The position numbers and the translations under genes were made by a program. Under the pieces are notes generated by a model. That model did not search any database. It was not told the origin of the DNA and worked only from the letters and a program-made list of their open reading frames with translations. A DNA stretch of 64,000 bases from Amblyornis subalaris. Taxonomy: Eukaryota > Chordata > Aves > Passeriformes > Ptilonorhynchidae. The DNA is taken from positions 620,001-684,000 of the forward strand of contig JACAXG010000064.1 of NCBI GenBank assembly GCA_018881555.1. Direction: 5' to 3'. This document shows, in pieces, positions 37,901-49,900 of this stretch; the stretch's first letter is position 1, and each line of letters opens with the position of its first letter.

Positions 37901-40900
37901 TGTTTTCAATGCTCATCACAGCACACCAGAGGGGGTTTAATGTTCAGNAATACAGCTCCAGTTCTCTCTGCCTTTTTGGGTGCAGTGATGTGATCTGGAG
38001 CATTTTGCACAGCCAGGCCTTTCATGGATTCAGGTAAATCCACGTTCTCCTGCAGAAGTCATGCTTNTCTGCTTCATATTGAACTAATCAAGCACAAAGC
38101 TTGCCAGCAGTACTTACCCTTTCTCCATCTTTACCCTTCCCAGGCAAACCTGGCTCGCCAGTAGGCCCTGGCTCACCACGTGGCCCAGGTAAACCCACTT
38201 GTCCGTCTTTTCCAGGATCACCCTGTGGAACACAATCCATCAGAACTCTTATTAGACTATGAAAGATCATTCCTGTCTCAGATCTTTCACTGGGATTTAA
38301 GGATAGATTTTTCCTAGCTTTCTCATCTGGATTTCTTTCGGTATCATAGGACACCCTATTTAATGGGAAGTCTTTAGTTCAGTAATCTCAAGGCACTTGT
38401 AGTTTCCCTTAAGGAAAGTAAAAGGAGGCCTCAAAATGTTTAGGGAACCATTAGGTCCCTCCATGGACCACACCCCAACCTGGTCTTGTCAAAGTTGGTT
38501 ATCCCTGCTGTCACACCAGGAAATGTTGGAATGTGCCCTGATCCCACCCTGATCTTTGCTTCCCATAGTCCTGTTCAAGTGACAACCACCAAGAGACATT
38601 CAATAAGTGAAATGGGAATAAGCTCATTGAAACTTTGAAGCCTTAGCTAAGTGATAGAAAGGATTGGTTGCATGCATATAATGCTTTAGAAAAAATATTG
38701 ACCAAGGGTGGGACTAATTCTGGATCCAGCCACACCTAAATTCTCATCTGAGAAGGAGTTTAGAGTGCAAAGGGATCCTTTCTGAACCTCAGGACTCAAT
38801 GGAAGGGTCTCCCTGACAGTTTTGTGTGACCCTGTCCTCTATGCAGTAAATAATCAAGTGCACCTTGCATTGAATCTTTGTTAAATCACTGTGGCATTTA
38901 CTACTGAACTTTGTTGACTTTTATATCAATAAAATATATTGTTGCTTCTTTCTTGTGAGTGAAGGGCTTCACTCTATCTGCAACACTGTATGAGAGAGCC
39001 CTTGGTGCTCACATGGCCCTGAGGGAGAGGTCAGTAATTTGGAAGAAGATTTTATTGAAGGAGCTGAATGAGGGATTCATTCAGACTGCATCCGTCCCTG
39101 TTACTTAAATGCTCAAGAAAAAAGAGAAACAAATCCATCAAAGAACCAACTCACCTTTTCCCCCTTTTCTCCTGCCTTTCCTGGGAGTCCAGGGCCTCCA
39201 GGCACACCCTGGAGAAAAAAGAACTTTAAAGCTTAAAACTTTTTTGTAGGCAGTTTTGGATCCTAAAGCAAAGGGGTAGACCTGCAGGTTCAGTACAATT
39301 TATCTCAAGGATCACTATCAGCTCTACATTTCCNTATCTAGAAAACCTGTAATCCAGAGAACATTGTGGAAGAGCTATTTACCAGGCACCTTAAAGAAAG
39401 AACTTTTTTTTCAATATAAAAAAGAGCTGAACAGAAAAAGCAGAAATTGAGCTAATCCCAGATTTGTGCACTCTACCAGTAACAGTTTTTTTCATTTTGT
39501 GAAATCCTCAGCAGTTCCTAGTATATCACCAAGAGCCCCCCAGTCATCACCTCTGTATCAGAGAAGCCAAAAGCCTCCCAACACTGGGAAACAGCTATGT
39601 TCATTTTATCCTCTACTGCAGTTTTCAATCCTTTTAACGTCTTGGCAGATCTCAAAGGACTCCATGTCAAAATAGAGATGATTTAGAGCTCTAAATTAAA
39701 TACTGTAACTTCCTAACCCACCAAAACACACTTTAGAATAGTGCTCCATTTTAAGATGTGAAATCATGTCTTGGCACCATTAAGATTGGATTGACCTCAG
39801 AATGGATGTGATAATTATTTTCCTTTCTGCACCAGTAAAAAGTATTTCCAGCTATATTAGCTTTTATAGGTAATATATTGGTATTACTGGTATAGAAGTT
39901 TGCTTAATGGAATATGAAATTGAAAAGTTCTTCATTTTCACTACATTAATACAATTAAATCAAATGTATCTTAACAATTAGTAGAAAGGCAATTAAGGTT
40001 TTCTTAGATTGCCCAGGTAATAAACTCTGGTTCAAACACTCCTCTGTTCTAAACCACTGTGCCTGAATACATTATATCCAGAGGTCTAAATGCTGTTTTT
40101 TCACTTACTGCAGTCTAAGCCCAGAGAAACCCCAAGAACAAAAATGAAAATTACCCTAGTGGAGCTGGGAGTAGAGTTAGTCCAAGGATTTTTTAGCAAA
40201 TATGAAAAGTTTTATCATGCACAACTTGATAATGGTGATGAGCCCCCCAGGCAAGGGGGACATGGCATTGATTTCAGGGCTCTTTATGCTCAAATGCCTA
40301 CATGGTTTCACAATAAAAGTGTGAGTTTACCACGCTATTTTTATATCCAGAAATCATGTTTCCAAAAGGAAAGGACAAATGAAAACAAGGCAAAGAAAAC
40401 AAAACCAAATAGACAATAAAAACTGGGGTTTTTTCCTCTTGAAGAGTTGGCAGCAAAAATTGCTTTTGACAATTTGGTGAGGAATGAAGCAACTCTGTTC
40501 CTCCCTCAATAAAAATGGACATGAGAAGATGTTTCATGGGTACAGCATTCCCAGGTGCCTCCAGATCTTTCACTTCAGCCATAAGAAACAAGTGTAATGA
40601 AACACAGCCTTTTGAACTTCATAGTAATCCCCATGGAAGGGAAAACTAAACACATTAAATAAAGAAATCAGGGCACAGATGGGAAAACAAATACACTGGT
40701 GCACACTTACCACATTTCCTGGCAAGCCNCTCGGACCTGGGGGCCCTGCTGGTCCACTCACACCCTGTTGTAAGAAAATGAAGTGTATGTGTGTGTGTGC
40801 ATATATAAATCACAACTTGTATCACCATAGGAACAAGATGTTCCACGTGAGAGTGGATTTCATGTCAGACAAGGTGTTGTACAACAAGAAAGCAAAAAAT

Positions 40901-43900
40901 GGCATATTTGTTTGCAACTTTTTAGTGTAAAGAAGAATGAAACAATACAAAATGGTTGAAGGCTCCCTTTGGGAGCTTAAAGCTACCTTGCATCAAAATA
41001 AATCCTAAATCTAGCTCAGATACAGGAAGAAAAGTCTGGGCCAGAAACATCAAAAGAACAGAGGAAAGTATGTTGATTTATCATAAAAAAAAATCTAGGT
41101 CAACAAAATGTGCTTTGTTGACAATTCTACCTTTCTCTGCTGTGGGGAACAAACCCTGGAAACATTCATTTGCACTTGAAATAGCCCAAACCATCCAGAG
41201 TGTATAGTTTTGAATTGCAGGTCTTTTTCCATTTGCAAGTGAAAGCTTTGTAGCATGAAAAAGCCCTTGTGTGTCCCCAAAAGTTTATGGGAGACATTAT
41301 AGGAGATATATTTGGGGATTTATGTCCCCATAGAGACGTATATTAGGGGATACCAGTNTATATTTAGATGCTTCATAGAATCATAATTTGGGTTGGAATG
41401 GACCCTAAACATCACCTAGTTCCAAACCCTCTGCCANAGACAGGGCCAACTNCCACTAGACCAGGCTGCTCAAAGCCTCATCCNACCTGGCCTTCAGCAT
41501 TTCCAGGGATGGGGCATCCNCAGCTTCTCTGGGTGACCTGTGCTGGTGCTTCACCACCTTCACAGCCAATAATTTCTTCCTAATATTAATCTAAACCTAC
41601 TCTCAGTTCAAAGCCATTCCCCCTTGTCCTATCGCTCCATGCCCTTGTAGAAAGTTCCTCTCCAGCTCTCTTGTAGTTCTTCTTTAGGTACTGGAAGGGG
41701 TTCTAAGGTGTCCCTGGAACCTTCTCATCTCCAGGCTGTACAATCCTAATTCTCTCAGCCTTTGCTGACAGCAGAGGTTTAAAGGTTTCCTCATTTCTGT
41801 GTTATTCACAGTCACTGGTCTATGAGCCAACAGAAACACTTGGAGCAGCAGCAGTCTGTGAAAGGATTGCAAAAAAAAAGAAGGTGCCTGCAAATGCCTG
41901 TATTTCCATATCATTAACATCCTCTGAGCAAGCAGGNTATACAAAGAAATAAAAACAATGCATAGGTTTGATGGAAGGGGAATGCTTTTTGCTGTCTTGT
42001 TTTTTTTTTTCCTCTCCAAAATACTAAGAGGTCCTTCAACCAAGAATGAAAGAGAGCTAAGAAAAGGCCGTTCAGGGTTTAGGGTCAAAGCACTCCTTAG
42101 GGACAATGTCTAAGCACAAGCCCAAAAAGGAAAACCATGATCACAAAGGTGGAAGAAGAAATTTCAGCGCTGTAGGACACATCATTTGGATTTCCTATTC
42201 CCTCCTTCTCCTAATTGCAGTCAACCCCTCTCTCAGTCATTATTTCAAACAGATCTTCAGTGTTTCTTCCTTCTCTGCTTGCAAGGAAAGTCTGTGGCCT
42301 TTTCTTCAGCCACAAAGGGCTTATATGCTCTCACAATAATTAAACAGGACTGGAATCCTCTGCTGTTCCTTAGCACACAGCCAGACAACAGCAGCACTCC
42401 CTACAACAAATGCCTTGAAAATGGAGGTGGGATGTGACTTCTCGATAAGCCAGTATTAAAAAAATAGCAGAATTGACAATGAAGCCTAAAAACAACCGTG
42501 ATCAAAAACCTGCTGTTGCTGATAAGCAGAGAGCTCCCTGCTCCAGCTGGCTGCCTGGGTTGGGCTGACATTGCAGTGCAGTCACACTCACCCAGAAAAG
42601 GGTGTTTTGTCAGAGAGAGAGAGAGATTTGACCAAGAAAAGATGCACAATCTTGAGCTGGGCTGAACGGAGCATTGATCTGCGTGGTACAGATGGGCCTG
42701 TTTGCCCACAAACAGCCACTCCTCCAGCTGTGGATTAGGATGTGGACTGTGCCCAAGCAGCCTGGGACTGCAAATCCACGAGATGTTGATGTCAGTGTCC
42801 TTTCAGGTGTGTTACTGTCAGGGAAAAATGCTGCAAGGGAAGCAGTTACTCACAGTCACTCCAGGGGCTCCAACTTCTCCTCGGGATCCTTTCTCNCCCT
42901 TTGCACCCTGTGCAGAAAAGAGAGAGAGATACCAGCTGATTACACATGGGAGGGGACTTCCTGCCAGAAACAAAAAGACTTCAAGATGCCTTAATGTGCA
43001 CTAGGCAATGGTTTTTGTTAACCAATTCACAGAGGAGTTAACAGCTGAGGAAAGAGCTTCCAGTTCTCTAAGCGGCAAGAAAAGGAACTATAAAAATAAA
43101 ACCCTGAGACTTAAGAAGAATTGCTAATGACTGATCAGCTCAGAGGCTGTTTCTCAGCACAGGATGCTGAAATTTGCAGGTATTCATCTGAGTGAAACCC
43201 CTTCATTTCCCCAGGCCTATCAGCTACTTCATTTCCAGCTGAACTCTGATGGTCTCCCTTCACAGAAGAAGATTTGTCTACAGTTGTAAAATATAAACAA
43301 CAGTCATTCAGAACAGAAATGGTCAAAATAGATCCCCACGCAGAGGGTTTGTCCTGGTAATACACATCAGAGAGCNCTTTCTGAGGAACTTTGGCAGGAC
43401 AATGTTTACTCACTGAACTGTCCCCCATTTAGCAGATGTTAGTTAAAACTTGCATGGTATTACTGGGGNTTTTTTTGTTTGTTTGTTTTTTTCCAGGATG
43501 CTAAGGCTGCTGTTACCCTGTTTAAGGTGTTGATGCNCAAATATTGCTGATTATATAGGCAGGGCACAGCACATATGATGGCAGAGTGAACACCTACCCA
43601 TGTTGACAGGGAAACACCTCAGTGTTGACTGGAAATAGAAATTTTCAGATGATTGAGACTATACAACCATTTCCCATGAGCCATAGCTCGTTCCAGGTCA
43701 GATGGGCTGGGGTTGAATCTGACTGCTCTGCCATGTTTTGACAATGCACTGCAGTGNTTTCTCTGTGAGACCTGGGACATGGTGGCATCAGTACAAGATG
43801 CCTTCTTGAAGGATGTTGAGGTTGGAAGAAGTCCCTCAGACAATGCTCATCAAGCTATAGAATTACCATATTTCTGAGCTGATTTCCCTCCTGTTGTCCC

Positions 43901-46900
43901 GATGTCCAGCAAAAGTAAACACCTCTACGTAAATCCCTGAACTTACAACAGTGAGAAAGAAGAAATGGGCTGCTGGTGCACATGGGAAGAATTATTTACA
44001 GTGATATAGACCTTGAGGGCGCTCCTCTCTGCTCACGGCAAAGATTTTCTTCAAGGGCCCTCTTACCTGTACTCCTGCAGCTCCTGGGACACCTTGTGCA
44101 CCNGGGACCCCAGGTAATCCCTGAAAAACAGAGGGAGAGGTGAAAGAGCTAAAGGAAGCTGCTCCTTTCTTCTCCTGAGCGGGAGATGTTTCTCCTTCCT
44201 CCCACTGAGAGGAGGAAGTGTGATTTTTACAGAGGCTGTCACTGCACAGGATTCTGTCTCTTCTGAGAACTCCATCCAGAACAGGAGAGTCCAGAATAAA
44301 AATGCAGTAGCCAAATGCACAATTTAGCTGGGCCACATCATTTCAAAACCCTTAATAAATCCTGCACAACCTGACTGTCAGCCAAGCTCTGCCTAGCAAA
44401 TCCCGTAGTCCTCTTTTCAGCTACTAAGGCCCAGAACTACAGATTAGGTGCTTAAATTCACGTGGTCATGTAGCTTCCTCTACAGGCAGTAGGAAAANAA
44501 GCACCACGGTGGCTANTTCTGATGAGAGAAGCATCCCAGCNATGGAACAAGCGTGCCTCACCCTCTCCCTCCAAAACTGACCACTCTCATGTCCTCTCCT
44601 TGCTAAGGTTCAAAACCAGCTGAAGAAACACTTGGCTGTACTTACAGGTTCTCCACTCGTTCCTCGATCTCCTTTGTCCCCTTTTGGTCCAGGTTCACCC
44701 TGACATAAAACAATAACACAAAGAGAGAAATAAAAGCTATTTCCAGGGCTGGAACTCACACTAGTCCTGTTTAGTAAGAAGGCTTTTCCAATCAGTCACC
44801 AATTTCTGACACAGAGCAGCTTCTTCAAAGGGCTTTAAGGTCAATGAGTCAAAACTGACATCCCACACTAGGACATGGAGATCACTGTCTAGACTTCTTA
44901 GTCAATTCTGATACTAACTTAAAAAATATTCCGTTTAAAAAGAGAACATTTTTCCCTCATAGAGAACAGTAGCTAAAGAACGTACCCAAAATTTGATTAA
45001 TTAANCTCTAACGTATTCAAAGGCCACATGATGTGACCAACAGCAAAATCACCAGTGCCACTGCACTACCACTCTCTAAGATCTCAGCCCTAATGTCATG
45101 CTACAACTGGGGGAATGCTCCTCCATAGAGACAGTTCCCTGTTCCACCTCTAAGAGAGAAGCGTTCAGTGCTCATCTTGAGCGCTTCCAGAGGTGTGCAC
45201 TATGCAGCTATTCCTGATCTCTGGTTCCATTAGCATCTCCATACATTCATGCAGCTTCCTCTCCCTCCTGCAATGTCAGTATATTTTTTCATGCACCACC
45301 ATCANTGCCTAATAGGATTAATTTATTCCTGTTCTTCCTCCTTACAGTAAATTGAATATGCATTCAGACAGAAGTTCATCAGCTTTGTCCTGTGCTCTAG
45401 AGCAATAATCAATAAATCCATATTTCTGCTTTTTATAAATTGAAAAGGAAAGCACACAATTATGGAACTAGCTGGAATAAGCCAGGCACTACACAAATAC
45501 TCACATTTGTATATTGTTGTGAACATATGTATTCAGGGAACAGCAGTCACTACTTATTCATTATTTATCATACCAAGTGTTTCAATTATGCAATCAAGGA
45601 AGAGTAAGAACATCGGTGATTTAAGCTACATACACAAGCAAGGAGTGGTGATCAGCCAAAATGCAGAGCCAGACAAATCATGTTGAATTTTATTTACGTC
45701 AGCTATTTGCCAATCATTTCTGCAACACCTGGGAATTCACAGTCCATTTTCAAATGATTCTCTAACAGACAAAACAAATGGAGCTGCATAAATATTACTT
45801 ACTCTTGTATTTATTATGCATTATGAATAAATATTATCATCTGTGATAAATAATGGGAGGAATTTAACTCCCCAAGTAGCATCCCATTAGATCGAGTTTT
45901 AACCAGGCAGTCCCTGATGCCATCTAGTGTCCTTCAGGGAGATATCAGCATCACCTAAAGGAGCTCCTGCAAAGTTGTTTTGTGTAATGACATTTNAAGT
46001 TCTGAAGCTCTTCTGAGAGAGCAGAACAACAAAGCACAGACATGTATTTGTAGGCAGAGATGGTGTTACTGAGTGGGAAAGAGGACATGTATTACCAGGG
46101 AAAACAAGATTGCAATGGAAAGAAGTAACTCAACAGGTAAAGTGAGGAAGCTTTTAATATACTCCTTTCTCCCACTTTTTCCTTGGTACTTGCACAGTAG
46201 TGCNAAATCTAACAGCTACAGACANGGGTAGAAGAAGCATTTCTTTNTAGTATCATAGAATGGTCTGCATAGGAAGAGACCTTAAAGATCACTTAATTCC
46301 AACCCCCCCTGCCATTGGAAAGGATGCCACCCACTAGACCAGGTTGCTTGAAGTCCCATCCAACCTGGCCTTGAANACTTCCAGGCATGGGGCACCCACA
46401 GCTTCTCTGGACAAACTGTTCCAGTGCCTCAACACTCTCACTGTAAAGAACTTCCCCAAATTCCAAATCTAAACCTGCTCTCTGTCAATTTAAAGCCATT
46501 TCCCCTTGTCCTGTCNCTGCAAGCCCATGCCAAGAGACCTCTGCAGCTCTCTTATAGCTCCTTTAGGTACTGAAAGATGCTACAATGTCTCTCTGGAGAT
46601 TCTCTCTTCCAGNCTGAACAGCCCTAATTCCCTCAGCCTTTCCTCACAGCAGAAGTGCTCCCACCCTCTGATCAGCTTTGTGGCCTCCTCTGGATTTGCT
46701 CCAAGAGGTCCGTATCCGTGTGTTGGGGGCTCCAGAGCTGGATGCAGCACTCCTGGAGGGGTCTCACCAGAGCAGAGGNGTAGAATTATCTCCCTGGACC
46801 TGCTGGCCACTGATGCACAACTGGCTTTGGTTAACTAAACCCACCACCAAATCTGCCTGTGAGTCCTTTCAAGTTTGCCCAATCCATGACCCTCTGCTGA

Positions 46901-49900
46901 GGCTGTTAACACTGTCTGCTAGTGCTGCCTGCTGGCAGCTGATCTCAATCCACTGCCACCCACTTCTTACCTACAGCTCAGTGCACAGAAGTGACANGGT
47001 GACAGCTGACAGCTGCCACCAGCCTGGGCCAGAGGAGGACTTACAGCTTCCACAGCCTGCTCTTGGCCGTGTCCTCTTGTAGTCCCAACTATGCCTTAGT
47101 AATTTCTGTGCCACTTAAAGGAAAGCAAATGCAGTGGGGGCTCAGCTGTGCCCAGCCACAGTGGGAGAGAGAAGGCAAAGTGAGCAGCCATNTCTTGTTT
47201 TACTGCTTTTGCCTCTTTCCAGCCATGGTACCTGACCACCACTCTGGTTCTCTCACCCCGTCTCCAAGAATATTTCATGATTCTAACTGATTAGCCTAAA
47301 TATATATGGAAAAGTTCCCTGGTACTATACACCACACACTCAATGGGAAGCAATGGCAAGGATTGGTTTTCGGAGAGTNCATGAAAACTTCCAGCACCCT
47401 GCTGGTCCTGCCACCTCTATAACATTACCCAGAACACTCTCCTAAGGCTTATCACCTCCTTCTGACACTAANCTGTACACCTCGGAATCAGAGGTAACTA
47501 TTCCTACCTCCCCTTCTCCTCCCAAAGCTCACAGTGCTANGTGCAGAGCTGTTCTGGGGTGGGTGTCACCACATTCCTCTTGCACGTGGAGAAATCCCAG
47601 CAAACTGAACAGCTCACACACTTCAAGCCTTTTATTCCTTANTGTCTTGCAACTCATTTGCAAGAGCAACGCATTCAAAGCAAAAGAAACAAATAACTCC
47701 TTCTGTGACTGTAGCACCACAAATACCGCATAAGATGTCATTGTTCTGCATGTTTCCCTAGCATACATATATGTATCTNTATAAAAGCATAAACTTTGAG
47801 CCAAAGGGAAAACCAAACCAAAGAAATCTTGTCTGTATTTCCACCTNACATCCTTATTTCCTTCCTCAGCCTCTGAAGAACCTGGTGTACGTGCTTTCCT
47901 TCTAATGGCACTCTCACNGCCTACCTCTGCCATCTGCAAAACCTCCTGATCCATAACAAATTTATTCATAATCATGTTATGCCATTTATTTCCCACTAGG
48001 TGCTGCAAGAGGGAAACAAAACTTNGTTTTAAACTTGGTTTAAGAGGCTGGGATAGCACACAGCTATGTCCCAGCCACGGCTGGNTTGAATGCTGCTCTT
48101 ACCAGAACAGATTTAGGCTTCTCATCATAGCTGCTTACAAAGGTGAAGATGCTCAGAACCAGACTCAAGCTGAGTTCCTCACTGAAAGCATTTAAATAAC
48201 ACAGAAAATACCAAGGTGCTGTGTGTCTATCAGACACAAGAGGTGATAAGCAAGAGGCCATGTTTATTAAAGATGATACTTACAGGAATTCTGGGGTGTG
48301 GGGTGAAGAAGGCTGTCTGGAACAGAAACCAGAGTGTTAAAACAGGATTACCTATTTATTTTCCTTGAAATGCAATAGCTTATGTATTCTCCTTGCCCTT
48401 ACAGATTACACTTTCCATACTTCCAGAAGTAGATTTTTAAATGAGCAACTCATCGTAACATCTGGATGTTTGGAAAGAAGCTCACTAATATCACACNTCT
48501 CCCAGAGTATTTGAAATATGAACATAAACTCAAAACCATCCTGTGTGTCCTACCACAATGAAAAACCAAACAACCTTTGAACTTTATAGTAATTTTACTC
48601 TTAGCAATCTCCAGCTCACTTGGAGCCATCTTCTGCATTATTAAATTCCCTGACACCATGGTTGAGCTCGGTCTGTTCTCTCTCTGCTTTGTACCACGTA
48701 CATGACATCTCAACATGGCCTTCTTAGGGAATACATAGTCATTCTGAAGGAANAGCCACAAAAAAAGGGATGGAGCTTTGTAGAAAGAGACAGTATCTTT
48801 TCTCAAAGCTGATAAAACTTGGAAGAAAAAAATAGTCCTTGATGACATGAAGACAAGTCAAAAGCATTACCTGCTTTTAACAGCTGGAACNGTGCCCTGG
48901 TTCCAGCCTGGATCAGTGGGATGAGGCATGGCCAAGACATGAGGTTATTCAATATCACCTTATGTCATTGTCGGGGTGNGGAAAAGGGGTTCTCTCTCGC
49001 TTCCAAGAAGGAGGGTGGTGGAGCAAGAGTGGCAGATGGAGGGGTGGGATAATGCTGGTCCCGACCAGGGGGAGCAGCCTGGATGGTGTGGCTGTGGTCN
49101 GGCCGAGTTCTTCTCTCTCTCTTTTGTCCATTTTTGTTATTAATATTGCTGCTGTTNTTGTTCATTTTCTTATCTCATTTTTTCTGTAAATTGTTCTTAT
49201 CTCAACCTGTGATCTTTGCCTTTTGTGCCCCCAGTTCTCCCCTCCAGCCACCCCTGGGCAGAAGAAGGGGAGGAGTGGAAGTGAGTGACCAGCATGTGGT
49301 TTTGGAGTCTTGGGGTTGGTGGGCACTAAACTCTGGGATACCATTCCTAAACCACAACAANTAGAAACTATTACTCCCTACAAACACAGGAAGCTGGAGC
49401 AGTCAGGGATATCTTCTCCACGTCCAGCCATGTTGTACTGTGTTTGTGAGCTGCCTTCTCTGCCTTTACCAAAACAGATTTATCCCTGGTGTTGTGACTG
49501 GGTCATTCTTGTGTGATACGTGTGGAGTCTTTCTACACAAAGCACCATGAAGCACCCTTTGGCATAGACTGAGGCTCAATTACTGGNAGGGAATAAGTTA
49601 AACCACCTTCTCTGTTGTTGCGTGAAGATCTTCAGGCACTTGATTTTCACCAACAGACCTTGATGCAAATTTTCTCCATAGTCTGTGGATGTGNAGCTGT
49701 ATCCAGCTGTGGTGAGCAGAGCTGATGAGTGGGTATCTGCCATTTCTTGGAGGATCTGTGGCTGGGATCAGTCCTCCANTTGCAATGACAGTGCTTATTC
49801 CAAGTTGTTTACTCAGGTTTTGTTGAAGTGAACTCAAAAGTTTGTGTATTTCCATTCAGTGGATGCTGATTTAATCACCAGTGAACTTCACTGTAATTAT

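Larger units (their letters stand above)
38223..40710. other. introns between w13 and w15
   Basis: Introns of 0.9 and 1.5 kb around w14. They contain the second copy of the 60-bp block and the candidate LTR at 38524-38985. The rest shows nothing recognised. Confidence 0.55.
40765..42853. other. intron between w12 and w13
   Basis: 2.1 kb, with a CR1 (41371-41772), a poly(T) near 42000 and a GA run at 42612-42626. Confidence 0.6.

Noticed and set aside
47529..48059. Longest open frame (176 codons, minus strand) as a possible gene
   Set aside because: It is intronic, crosses five ambiguous bases that may hide stops, has no repeat, domain or composition signal, and no promoter or splice context.
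48874..48899. Possible small exon between w8 and w9 (donor GTAATG)
   Set aside because: It would be 26 bp and break the frame, the acceptor has no pyrimidine tract, and it encodes no recognisable sequence.
49598..49855. 85-codon minus-strand frame next to the ERVL-like LTR, as a possible retroviral remnant
   Set aside because: No retroviral motif is visible, it has two ambiguous bases, and it lies outside the LTR with no matching second LTR.
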